From positions 1 through 6,228 of the forward strand of contig JANTGV010000073.1 in assembly GCA_024762745.1 (NCBI GenBank): a stretch of 6,228 nt of DNA, written 5' to 3'. The position numbers and the translations under genes are program-made. Below are positions 1 to 6,228 of the stretch, one piece after another (position 1 is the first letter of the stretch; the number at the start of each line of letters is the position of its first letter). The notes beneath the pieces are model-generated. The model was not told the DNA's origin. It saw only the letters and a program-made list of their open reading frames with translations, and searched no databases. The stretch is from Sulfurimonas sp. GTDB lineage: Bacteria > Campylobacterota > Campylobacteria > Campylobacterales > Sulfurimonadaceae.

Positions 1-2458
1 GAACAACATCCATATACTCTTCAACTGTAGGAATACGTCCAAGTTTAGCACAAAGTGCTGCAAGCTCTGCAGAACCTAAATAAACCTGAGTGCCTTTACC
101 TAAACGGTTGTTAAAATTACGAGTCGATGTTGAAAAAACAGTTGAGCCTTCACGTGCTGACGCTTGGTTACCCATACATAAAGAACAACCTGGAACCTCA
201 GTTTGTGCTTCAATAGCTTTATAAACATCATAGTAACCCTCGTTAATAAGTTGTTGCTCATCCATTCTTGTTGGTGGAACTACCCAAAATTTCTCAACAG
301 CTACTTTACCTTCGCCACGCATAACCTCACCAGCTGCACGGTAGTGACCGATATTAGTCATACAAGAACCTAAAAATACTTCATCAAGTGGAGTTCCAGC
401 TACTTCAGAAAGAAGTTTAACATTATCTGGATCATTAGGACAAGCTAGAATTGGTTCAGTAATAGTGTTTAGATCGATTTCAATTACGGCTGCATACTCT
501 GCATCAGCATCTGGCTTCATAAGAGTAGGATTAGCTAACCAATCTTTCATCTTAGAGATACGACGCTCGATAGTAGTTTTGTCCTCATAACCATCTTTAA
601 CCATAGCTTCAAGCAGAGTAACATTTGATTTTAGGTACTCAATTACTGGAGCTTCATTTAAAAGAACTGTACATGCAGCAGCAGAACGCTCAGCAGATGC
701 ATCAGAAAGCTCAAATGCTTGCTCAGCCTTAAGGTCAGGTAAACCTTCAATCTCTAAAATACGTCCGGCAAACACATTTATTTTACCCTCTTTAGGAACT
801 GTTAAGTGTCCTTGTTGGATAGCAACATAAGGGATAGCATTAACAAGGTCACGCAGAGTGATACCTGGTTGCATTTCACCTTTAAAACGCACAAGTACAG
901 ACTCAGGCATAGTAAGTGGCATAGAACCTGTAACACCAGCAAATGCAACAGCACCAGACCCAGCAGGGAAAGAGATACCGATTGGGAAACGTGTATGAGA
1001 ATCCGCACCAGTACCAACAGTATCTGGAAGAACCATTCTATTTAACCATGAGTGGATAACACCATCACCTGGGCGAAGAGCAATACCAGAACGGTTAGAG
1101 ATAAACGCTGGTAAGTTTTTGTGCATATCAACATCTGATGGTTTTGGGTACGCAGCAGTGTGACAGAAAGTTTGAAGTACTAAGTCTGCATTGAAACCAA
1201 GTGCAGCAAGCTCTTTAATCTCATCACGAGTCATTGGTCCAGTTGTATCTTGAGAACCAACAGTATTCATCTCTGGCTCTACATACATACCAGGACGAAC
1301 ACCAGCAAGACCTGAAGCTTTACCTACCATTTTCTGAGCAAGAGTATAACCCTTACCTGTATCAGCTGGTTGCTCAGCAGTTAAAAACGCTTCAGAAGCA
1401 CCCATACCAAGAACTGCACGAGCTTTAGAAGTAAGACCACGACCAACAATTAATGGAACACGTCCACCAGCTTGCACTTCATCAGTTATAGTATTCGGGT
1501 TAAGTTTAAAAGTAGCTACGCATTTACCACCAATATGTGCTTCACCTTTATATGGATAAATAGTAAGTTCATCACCAGTTTCCATAGCAGATACATCCAT
1601 CTCTAAAGGAAGTGCACCAGAATCTTCACAGGTTGCAAAGAAGATAGGAGCGATAGTATTACCGATAACAACACCACCTGTACGCTTGTTAGGAACACCT
1701 GGAATATCTACACCCATGTGCCATTGTACAGAGTTAACGCCTGACTTTCTTGAAGAACCTGTTCCAACAACATCACCCACATAAGCAACAGGATTACCTT
1801 TTGCTTTAAGCTCTGCTAGAGTTTCTAGTGGTTTTTCCATTCTGTTTTGAAGAAGAGAATTTGCATGTAAAGGAATATCTGAACGTGTAAATGCTTCAGA
1901 AGCTGGAGAAAGATCATCAGTATTAGTCTCACCTGGAACTTTATATACAGTTACCTTGATCTCTTCAGCGATAGCTGGCTTAGAAGTAAACCACTCAGCA
2001 TTTGCCCATGAAGTAAGAACACGAGTAGCTGCTTCGTTACCCTCTTTGTGAAGTTTTTCAACATCATTAAATGCATCATATACAAGAAGTGTATTATTAA
2101 GTGCAGTTACTGCAGCTTCTACAACTTCAGAGTTTGAAGAAGCTAAAGCATGAACCATAGGAAGAACGTTAAATCCACCAAGCATCATACCAAGCATCTC
2201 GACTGCTCTTTTTGGAGATATAGCATCAACAGTAATGTTTTCGGCAGCTATTTCATTTAAAAACGCAGCTTTTACCTGTGCTGCATCATCAACACCCGGA
2301 GCTACACGGTTTGTAAGTAAGTCAAGTAAATCATCTGTGCAGTTAGACTTAACTAGTTCAATTAAATCAGCTGTTTGGCTAGCTGAAAGAGCTAGTGGTG
2401 GTACACCTAGTGCTTCACGTTCAGCAACGTGAGCTTTATATTCTTCTAAAAATGCCAT
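1..2458 (-). CDS. acnB: Aconitate hydratase B / 2-methylisocitrate dehydratase (3' end outside window)
   Basis: AcnB is a cytoplasmic [4Fe-4S] enzyme that interconverts citrate and isocitrate via cis-aconitate in the TCA cycle, forward or reductive; family members also hydrate 2-methyl-cis-aconitate. The minus frame is open from the ATG at 2458 to the window edge, giving 819 residues. Visible parts in order: an N-terminal HEAT-like domain (about 1-160), the swivel domain with [18 protein letters not shown] (S235, S236, R237), then the catalytic core. The core contains [39 protein letters not shown] (C699) and [11 protein letters not shown] (C758, C761). These three cysteines are the cluster ligands and have the same spacing as C710/C769/C772 of E. 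coli AcnB (865 aa). By that alignment only about 35 residues are missing. The start at 2458 has AGGA six bases upstream; an in-frame ATG at 2464 directly abuts AGGA and is too close. Isoleucine codons are mostly ATT/ATC, suggesting high expression. No frameshift or stop was seen in the segments checked codon by codon. In related bacteria, apo-AcnB can also bind mRNA; nothing here tests that. Confidence 0.97.
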   Translation of the reverse strand, partial: MAFLEEYKAHVAEREALGVPPLALSASQTADLIELVKSNCTDDLLDLLTNRVAPGVDDAAQVKAAFLNEIAAENITVDAISPKRAVEMLGMMLGGFNVLPMVHALASSNSEVVEAAVTALNNTLLVYDAFNDVEKLHKEGNEAATRVLTSWANAEWFTSKPAIAEEIKVTVYKVPGETNTDDLSPASEAFTRSDIPLHANSLLQNRMEKPLETLAELKAKGNPVAYVGDVVGTGSSRKSGVNSVQWHMGVDIPGVPNKRTGGVVIGNTIAPIFFATCEDSGALPLEMDVSAMETGDELTIYPYKGEAHIGGKCVATFKLNPNTITDEVQAGGRVPLIVGRGLTSKARAVLGMGASEAFLTAEQPADTGKGYTLAQKMVGKASGLAGVRPGMYVEPEMNTVGSQDTTGPMTRDEIKELAALGFNADLVLQTFCHTAAYPKPSDVDMHKNLPAFISNRSGIALRPGDGVIHSWLNRMVLPDTVGTGADSHTRFPIGISFPAGSGAVAFAGVTGSMPLTMPESVLVRFKGEMQPGITLRDLVNAIPYVAIQQGHLTVPKEGKINVFAGRILEIEGLPDLKAEQAFELSDASAERSAAACTVLLNEAPVIEYLKSNVTLLEAMVKDGYEDKTTIERRISKMKDWLANPTLMKPDADAEYAAVIEIDLNTITEPILACPNDPDNVKLLSEVAGTPLDEVFLGSCMTNIGHYRAAGEVMRGEGKVAVEKFWVVPPTRMDEQQLINEGYYDVYKAIEAQTEVPGCSLCMGNQASAREGSTVFSTSTRNFNNRLGKGTQVYLGSAELAALCAKLGRIPTVEEYMDVV

Positions 2459-2464
2459 ATTCAT

Positions 2465-2468
2465 TCCT
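2465..2468 (-). promoter_or_regulatory. Ribosome binding site of acnB
   Basis: On the minus strand AGGA lies six bases before the ATG at 2458. It decides between two in-frame ATGs (ATGAATATG): the upstream one at 2464 directly abuts AGGA and cannot use it efficiently. Confidence 0.75.
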
Positions 2469-2491
2469 ATTGTTTTTTTAAATTTCAGAGA

Positions 2492-2497
2492 ATTATA
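2492..2497 (-). promoter_or_regulatory. Putative -10 element of the acnB promoter
   Basis: The minus strand reads TTTAGATATAATTCTCTG, with a perfect TATAAT at 2497-2492. Transcription would start near 2485, giving a leader of about 27 nt. No convincing -35 hexamer is present at 17 bp spacing, which is common for the main sigma factor of Campylobacterota, where a T/A-rich upstream stretch substitutes. The proximal operator-like box (2526-2542) would be centred near -49 and the distal one (2568-2584) near -91. The start site is inferred, not measured. Confidence 0.6.
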
Positions 2498-2525
2498 TCT
2501 AAAGAAATGCTGTCTATTTTCTATG

Positions 2526-2542
2526 TGTTACAAATCTAAACA
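2526..2542 (+). repeat. Operator-like 17-bp box, acnB-proximal arm of an inverted pair
   Basis: The sequence is TGTTACAAATCTAAACA. Its reverse complement recurs at 2568-2584 with one mismatch in 17. The box has its own partial dyad, TGTT-N9-AACA, as a dimeric regulator site might. Its first seven bases, TGTTACA, fit TGTTWCW, the box reported for HP1021-type orphan response regulators of Campylobacterota. The link to that regulator is inference; the repeat itself is seen directly. Confidence 0.6.
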
Positions 2543-2567
2543 TAAGAAAAACTATTTTTATTGATAC

Positions 2568-2584
2568 TGTTTATATTTGTAACA
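2568..2584 (-). repeat. Operator-like 17-bp box, fumC-proximal arm of an inverted pair
   Basis: Plus strand TGTTTATATTTGTAACA. Read on the minus strand it begins TGTTACAAAT and matches the box at 2526-2542 at 16 of 17 positions, and it keeps the TGTT-N9-AACA dyad. The two box centres are 42 bp apart, close to four helical turns, so bound proteins would sit on the same face of the DNA. The 25-bp spacer is A/T-rich and includes AAAAACTATTTTT. Confidence 0.6.
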
Positions 2585-2633
2585 TAAAACTCTTTTTAAG
2601 GGTTGTTTATAGATTAAAATTGAAACTGATTTG

Positions 2634-2639
2634 TATAAA
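2634..2639 (+). promoter_or_regulatory. Tentative -10 element of the fumC promoter
   Basis: TATAAA within TTTGTATAAATAATT is the best single -10 candidate upstream of fumC and would give a leader of roughly 80 nt. There is no recognisable -35. A second A/T-rich candidate, TATATAAA near 2685-2692, would give a leader of about 30 nt. In DNA this AT-rich neither can be preferred with confidence. Confidence 0.3.
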
Positions 2640-2712
2640 TAATTACTTAAAAAGAATGAATATGCTTAATGTATTATCTAGAATTATATATAAAAAATTT
2701 ATACTGAAACCA

Positions 2713-2718
2713 AAGGAG
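2713..2718 (+). promoter_or_regulatory. Ribosome binding site of fumC
   Basis: AAGGAG lies six bases before the ATG at 2725. It fixes the fumC start there rather than at the in-frame TTG at 2620 or the ATGs at 2656 and 2662, which lack a comparable site. Confidence 0.88.
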
Positions 2719-2724
2719 CATATT

Positions 2725-4122
2725 ATGAAAAAATACAGGACTGAAAGTGATTCATTTGGTAATTTAAAAGTTCCTATTGACAAATATTATGGAGCTCAAT
2801 CAGCTCGTTCCTTAATAAACTTTCCTATAGGCATAGAAACTATGCCAAAACCACTCATATCAGCTATGGGAATAGTAAAAAGATGTGCTGCTCAAGTAAA
2901 TATAAATTTTGGTGTCTTAGACAGCATAATCGGTAAGGCAATTATAGAGGCGTCTTGTGAAGTTGCTGATGGAAAGCTTGATGAACATTTCCCCCTTTCT
3001 GTGTGGCAAACAGGTTCAGGAACACAAACTAATATGAACACCAATGAAGTGATAGCAAACCGTGCAATAGAAATCTTGGGTGGAAAAATTGGTTCAAAAG
3101 AGCCAGTGCACCCAAATGACCATTGTAATATGGGGCAATCATCAAACGATACATTTCCAACGGCTATGCATATAGCTGCTATAGTCGAGGTAAACACGCA
3201 ACTACTTCCCGCGTTACAATATATGAGAGATGAACTTGATAAAAAGGTGAACTCTTTTAGTTCTATTATTAAGATAGGTAGAACCCATACACAGGATGCA
3301 ACTCCTCTAAGTCTTGGTCAGGAATTCTCAGCCTACTCTGCACAGATCACAAATGCGATTCGTAGGGTTGAAGGCACTCTGCCTGCACTCTATCAACTTG
3401 CACAAGGTGGAACAGCAGTTGGAACGGGATTAAACACACTCAGTGGCTTTGATACTGCATTTGCTAAAGAGGTGGCAAGAATAACTAAGCTACCATTTGT
3501 TACAGCCGAGAACAAATTTGAAGCACTAGCAGCCCATGACGCACTAGTAGAAGCAAGCGGAGCTTTAAACAGTGTTGCAGTCAGTTTAATGAAGGTTGCG
3601 AATGATATCAGATTTCTGGCTTCAGGACCGAGATGTGGCATTGGTGAAATCAGTTTGCCAGAGAATGAGCCAGGATCATCTATAATGCCCGGAAAAGTTA
3701 ACCCGACACAGAGTGAAGCACTTACTATGATTTGTGCTCAAGTTATGGGGAACCATACTACTATCACTATAGCTGGTTCAAACGGTCATTTCGAACTAAA
3801 TGTTTTTAAGCCTGTCATTATTTACAACCTACTTCAATCTATTCGTCTCTTAAGTGACGGCTGCAATAGTTTTACAAAAAGATGTGTTGTTGGAATTAAG
3901 GCCAACAGAGAGAGAATTGCGAAACTAAGAGAGGAATCTCTCATGCTGGTTACAGCACTGAACCCTCATATTGGCTACGACAATGCAACAAAAATTGCTA
4001 AAAAAGCTCATCAAGATGGTTCAACTCTCTTAGAAGCAGCTATAGAGTTGAAGCTTGTTACTAAAGAGGAGTTTGAAGCTTGGGTTGTGGCTGAAGATAT
4101 GATTGGTCCTAAAGAGCTATAG
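2725..4122 (+). CDS. fumC: Class II fumarate hydratase (fumarase C)
   Basis: FumC reversibly hydrates fumarate to L-malate in the cytoplasm, for the oxidative or reductive TCA cycle. It is the iron-independent, oxygen-stable, homotetrameric fumarase. From the ATG at 2725 it is 465 aa, against 467 in E. coli. Motifs of the fumarase/aspartase superfamily are all present: GSGTQTNMN (from 97), [21 protein letters not shown] (129-149), [17 protein letters not shown] (185-201) and [11 protein letters not shown] (317-327). H188, S318, K324, N326 and E331 fall at the same numbers as E. coli active-site residues. His in GRTH, where aspartases usually have Gln, favours fumarase over aspartate ammonia-lyase. 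The frame stays open 35 codons upstream to a TTG at 2620, but that stretch does not resemble the family. Isoleucine is often ATA (about 15 of 37), unlike acnB, suggesting weaker expression or a different history. The gene diverges from acnB and converges on the 130-aa gene, overlapping it by 6 bp. Confidence 0.96.
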   Translation: MKKYRTESDSFGNLKVPIDKYYGAQSARSLINFPIGIETMPKPLISAMGIVKRCAAQVNINFGVLDSIIGKAIIEASCEVADGKLDEHFPLSVWQTGSGTQTNMNTNEVIANRAIEILGGKIGSKEPVHPNDHCNMGQSSNDTFPTAMHIAAIVEVNTQLLPALQYMRDELDKKVNSFSSIIKIGRTHTQDATPLSLGQEFSAYSAQITNAIRRVEGTLPALYQLAQGGTAVGTGLNTLSGFDTAFAKEVARITKLPFVTAENKFEALAAHDALVEASGALNSVAVSLMKVANDIRFLASGPRCGIGEISLPENEPGSSIMPGKVNPTQSEALTMICAQVMGNHTTITIAGSNGHFELNVFKPVIIYNLLQSIRLLSDGCNSFTKRCVVGIKANRERIAKLREESLMLVTALNPHIGYDNATKIAKKAHQDGSTLLEAAIELKLVTKEEFEAWVVAEDMIGPKEL

Positions 4123-4155
4123 ATTTCTTCTGCTTAACTCTTTATCTATAGACTC
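4114..4155. repeat. Inverted repeat at the convergent gene ends, possible weak bidirectional terminator
   Basis: CTATAGAT (4117-4124) pairs with ATCTATAG (4144-4151) across a 19-nt loop. GAG (4114-4116) and CTC (4153-4155) can extend the stem past one bulged base. The left arm begins with both stop codons of the convergent genes. The stem is A/U-rich, and only a short T run follows on the minus side (CTCTTTA), with none on the plus side. CTATAG is itself palindromic, so the arms are also near direct repeats. A terminator role is therefore only possible. Confidence 0.35.
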
Positions 4156-4509
4156 CCTATCTTGACCTCGATAGTTGTTTTTCAACCATATCATATATGA
4201 ATCTGGAAGGTCACTAAAGAGCATCCCTTTATATTGACCAAAACCTACTCTTGACTGCCCTTTTTCTTCAGTTATATGTTCTATGCACTTAGCATTAATT
4301 GTACTCTCTGTAACGAGCTTTTCAAACTCTTCAAAGTTGATTTTTTTTTGAATACTAAAAGAGTATTTATTAAAGTCGAACACTCCTTTTCTAAGCTTTA
4401 CAAAACTCTCGATCTCTTGTATTTGCCCAACTGAGAGTTCAGAAAGATTTTTTACATGGACACTAAAAGAGTTTGGGTGTTTTGTGAAAATAAAATGTGC
4501 CCTGCTCAT
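4117..4509 (-). CDS. Uncharacterised 130-aa protein with DUF3820/ExoX-like C-terminal module
   Basis: The function is not known. Residues 88-130 ([20 protein letters not shown], then WLKNN and a charged tail) follow the pattern GxYKG-x4-DLP-x2-Y-x2-WL seen in DUF3820 proteins and in the C-terminal module of exodeoxyribonuclease X-like proteins. The family call is from recalled patterns. Residues 1-80 look alpha/beta: two short strands (HFIFT, FSVHV), a helix (about 25-41), a strand (YSFSIQ) and a helix (about 59-70). They carry no nuclease motif that I recognise. There is no signal peptide or membrane segment, so the protein is probably cytoplasmic. The start ATG overlaps the ftsK stop by one base (TAATG), and no good Shine-Dalgarno lies close by. 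It is therefore probably translated by re-initiation after FtsK. Placement with ftsK and a module found on DNA enzymes suggest, weakly, a role in DNA handling. The 3' end overlaps that of fumC. Confidence 0.8.
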   Translation of the reverse strand: MSRAHFIFTKHPNSFSVHVKNLSELSVGQIQEIESFVKLRKGVFDFNKYSFSIQKKINFEEFEKLVTESTINAKCIEHITEEKGQSRVGFGQYKGMLFSDLPDSYMIWLKNNYRGQDRESIDKELSRRNL

Positions 4510-6228
4510 TATAAGATTTCACGTATACCTTTTGCATTAGGAGCTGAGAGAACACCCTCGGATTCCAACTGCTCTATTACCCTTGCTGAACGGTTATAGC
4601 CTATTTGTAGTTTTCTTTGAAGATAAGAGATAGATGTTTTTCTGTCAGTCAAAATTACATTTTTCGCATCATTGTAGAGTGGATCTAGCTCTTCGTATGT
4701 TTCACTTGATCCGGAGCCAACTGTTTCGTTCTCTTCAACCAAGAAACTTTTATCGTAGTTTGGCTCTCTTTGAGATTTAATAAACTCAACAATATCTTCT
4801 ATCTCTTTTTCTGTACTCCACGGGGCATGAAGGCGAACAAGAGCTGGTGCACCAGGAGGAGTAAAAAGCATATCACCTTTACCAAGTAATGATTCAGCAC
4901 CCATCTGATCTAAAATAATCTTACTGTCTACTTTCTGCCCTACTCTATATGATATACGAGATGGAAGGTTCGCTTTAATAAGACCGGTAACGACATCAAC
5001 AGATGGCCTCTGTGTTGCTACAACAAGGTGAATACCTGAAGCTCTTGCCATCTGCGCTAATCGTGCTATAGAGTGTTCTACATCTTTTCCGCTTGTCATC
5101 ATCAGGTCTGCAAGCTCGTCAATAATGACAACGATATACGGGAAGTGCTCCCCACCCTCTTTTTTAACCTTCTCGTTATAGTTTTCAATGTTTTTCGTTC
5201 TTGTCTCACTCATGAGTTCATAGCGTCGTTCCATCTCTGCAACCATGTTGTTTAGTGCTACTATCGCCTGCTTTGGTTTAGTAATAACAGGAGTAAGAAG
5301 ATGAGGAATATCGTTGTATATGGAAAATTCCAGCATTTTAGGGTCTATCATGAGTAAACGCAGTTGATCAGGTGAGTTTTTATATAGAAGAGAAAGGATC
5401 ATTGCGTTTATACCAACACTTTTACCACTTCCTGTTGTTCCTGCTATGAGCAGATGCGGAAGTTTTTTAAGGTCAGTAACAAAAGGTTTGCCTACAATAT
5501 CTTTACCAAGAGCGATAGTAAGCGGTGATGCTGACTCTTTAAAGAGCTTTGAATCTAAGAGCTCGCGTAGATATATAGTATCAACAGAGTCATTTGGAAT
5601 TTCTATTCCAACAACATCTTTACCCGGAATAGGAGCTTGAATACGAATCGTTTCAGCAGAAAGTGCCATCGCTAAATCATCTTGAAGATTTAAAATCTTG
5701 CTTACCTTTACATTTGCTGCAGGTTTAAACTCAAAAGTAGAAACTACAGGACCAGCATAAGTACGCACAACATCACCATCAATCTTAAAGTGGGCAAGCT
5801 TCTCAATAAGGTACCTTATTTTATCGTCAAGTTCACTCTCATCAACTATATGTGATGCTGAATCAGCTTGTTGTAAAAACTTGATAGAAGGTAACTTAAA
5901 GTTCTTAGGCTTCTCTACATTACCTTTTTCTATACTCTCTAGAAGTTTAGTGTTCTCTTCCAGCTCATCTACTATCAGTGCATTTTTCTGTTCTTTAACT
6001 TTTGAAGCTATATCAACAATATTGTGTACCTCTTTTAATTTTGCTAAATCGGCTATTTTTTCTGTTTTTTCTACCTTCTCTTTTTTTGTATCTTTTTTTC
6101 TAAGATATGCGGGAGTATCAATCTCTTCTGTAAAAAGTGTCTCATCAATTGGGATTTCGTCAACCATAGATTCAAACTCTTCTTCAAGTTCTTCTTCAAA
6201 TTTTTCTTCAAAAGTCTCTTTAATACTC
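4509..6228 (-). CDS. ftsK: DNA translocase FtsK, motor and gamma domains (5' end outside window)
   Basis: FtsK is a septal hexameric ATPase that pumps chromosomal DNA and activates Xer recombination to resolve dimers before division; Campylobacterota use a single recombinase, XerH, at difH. The frame is open from the right edge to TAA at 4511-4509, giving 572 residues here. The Met codon at 6167 is probably not the start, because acidic coding continues upstream of it (ETFEEKFEEELEEEFES). The four membrane helices usual in FtsK must lie outside. In order: a charged linker (about 6227-5910), the alpha domain from FKLPSIKFL (around 5900), Walker A GTTGSGKS (5441-5418), MIDPKMLEFS, Walker B VVIIDELADL (about 5138-5112), ATQRPSVDVVTGLIKANLPS with the RecA-like core, and a winged-helix gamma domain (about 4700-4512). 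The gamma domain contains LQIGYNRSARVIEQ, whose Asn, Arg and Glu match residues that contact KOPS sequences in E. coli. The linker is Lys/Glu-rich, short and low in complexity. The gene leads the 130-aa gene by a TAATG overlap. Confidence 0.96.
   Translation of the reverse strand, partial: SIKETFEEKFEEELEEEFESMVDEIPIDETLFTEEIDTPAYLRKKDTKKEKVEKTEKIADLAKLKEVHNIVDIASKVKEQKNALIVDELEENTKLLESIEKGNVEKPKNFKLPSIKFLQQADSASHIVDESELDDKIRYLIEKLAHFKIDGDVVRTYAGPVVSTFEFKPAANVKVSKILNLQDDLAMALSAETIRIQAPIPGKDVVGIEIPNDSVDTIYLRELLDSKLFKESASPLTIALGKDIVGKPFVTDLKKLPHLLIAGTTGSGKSVGINAMILSLLYKNSPDQLRLLMIDPKMLEFSIYNDIPHLLTPVITKPKQAIVALNNMVAEMERRYELMSETRTKNIENYNEKVKKEGGEHFPYIVVIIDELADLMMTSGKDVEHSIARLAQMARASGIHLVVATQRPSVDVVTGLIKANLPSRISYRVGQKVDSKIILDQMGAESLLGKGDMLFTPPGAPALVRLHAPWSTEKEIEDIVEFIKSQREPNYDKSFLVEENETVGSGSSETYEELDPLYNDAKNVILTDRKTSISYLQRKLQIGYNRSARVIEQLESEGVLSAPNAKGIREIL

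Noticed and set aside
802..1428. Open frames of 64-79 codons on both strands within acnB
   Set aside because: They lie wholly inside the conserved acnB coding frame, have repetitive or unlikely protein composition and no start signals.
2235..2432. 65-codon plus-strand frame opposite the 5' end of acnB
   Set aside because: It is a shadow of acnB codons on the other strand with no ribosome site.
2526..2584. The inverted boxes as an RNA hairpin, terminator or riboswitch
   Set aside because: They lie upstream of both inferred start sites, and the stem is A/U-rich with a 25-nt loop and no T tract, so a DNA-level operator explains them better.
2591..2655. 10-bp inverted repeat TCTTTTTAAG (2591-2600) / CTTAAAAAGA (2646-2655) upstream of fumC
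   Set aside because: It is made almost only of A and T with a 45-nt gap; such a match is likely by chance in DNA of this composition.
2620..2724. In-frame extension of fumC to a TTG at 2620 (35 extra codons)
   Set aside because: It has no Shine-Dalgarno and does not resemble fumarases, and the ATG at 2725 has AAGGAG at ideal spacing. The extension is probably 5' leader in AT-rich DNA.
3496..3502. Another TGTTACA heptamer inside fumC
   Set aside because: It is a lone copy in coding sequence without the 17-bp context or an inverted partner. A 7-mer like this is expected by chance in several kb of AT-rich DNA.
2892..3641. Minus-strand frames of 101 and 82 codons inside fumC
   Set aside because: They are antisense shadows of a complete conserved fumarase, with no supporting start signal or recognisable protein.
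5073..5640. Plus-strand frames of 60 and 64 codons inside ftsK
   Set aside because: They lie opposite the conserved Walker A to Walker B region of FtsK and are explained by it.

Overview
The window is AT-rich and tightly packed. It carries four protein genes and no RNA genes, mobile elements or CRISPR arrays. The proteins look like those of a free-living Campylobacterota (Epsilonproteobacteria) bacterium, possibly a Sulfurimonas or Sulfurovum relative. This rests on recognising the AcnB, FumC and FtsK sequences and on base composition; no search was run.

Layout: (1) 1-2458, minus strand, acnB, encoding aconitate hydratase B, with its C-terminus cut off by the left edge. (2) 2459-2724, a 266-bp divergent control region with a good acnB -10 element, a Shine-Dalgarno for each gene, and two 17-bp boxes in inverted orientation (16/17 match) whose centres lie 42 bp apart. 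(3) 2725-4122, plus strand, fumC, a complete class II fumarase of 465 aa. (4) 4117-4509, minus strand, a 130-aa protein of unknown function with a C-terminal module resembling the DUF3820/ExoX-like C-terminal family. (5) 4509-6228, minus strand, ftsK, encoding a DNA translocase motor with a DNA-reading gamma domain; its N-terminal membrane part lies beyond the right edge.

Working together: AcnB and FumC both act in the TCA cycle (oxidative or reductive) and are transcribed divergently from a shared control region, which suggests coordinate control. FtsK pumps chromosome ends at the division septum. The small gene downstream overlaps the ftsK stop by one base (TAATG), so it is probably co-transcribed and translationally coupled. 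fumC and the small gene converge and share the palindrome CTATAG, which holds both stop codons.

No clearly new multi-gene system is visible. The two items most worth following up are the paired operator-like boxes between acnB and fumC, whose core TGTTACA fits the TGTTWCW box reported for the HP1021 regulator family, and the uncharacterised small partner of ftsK.
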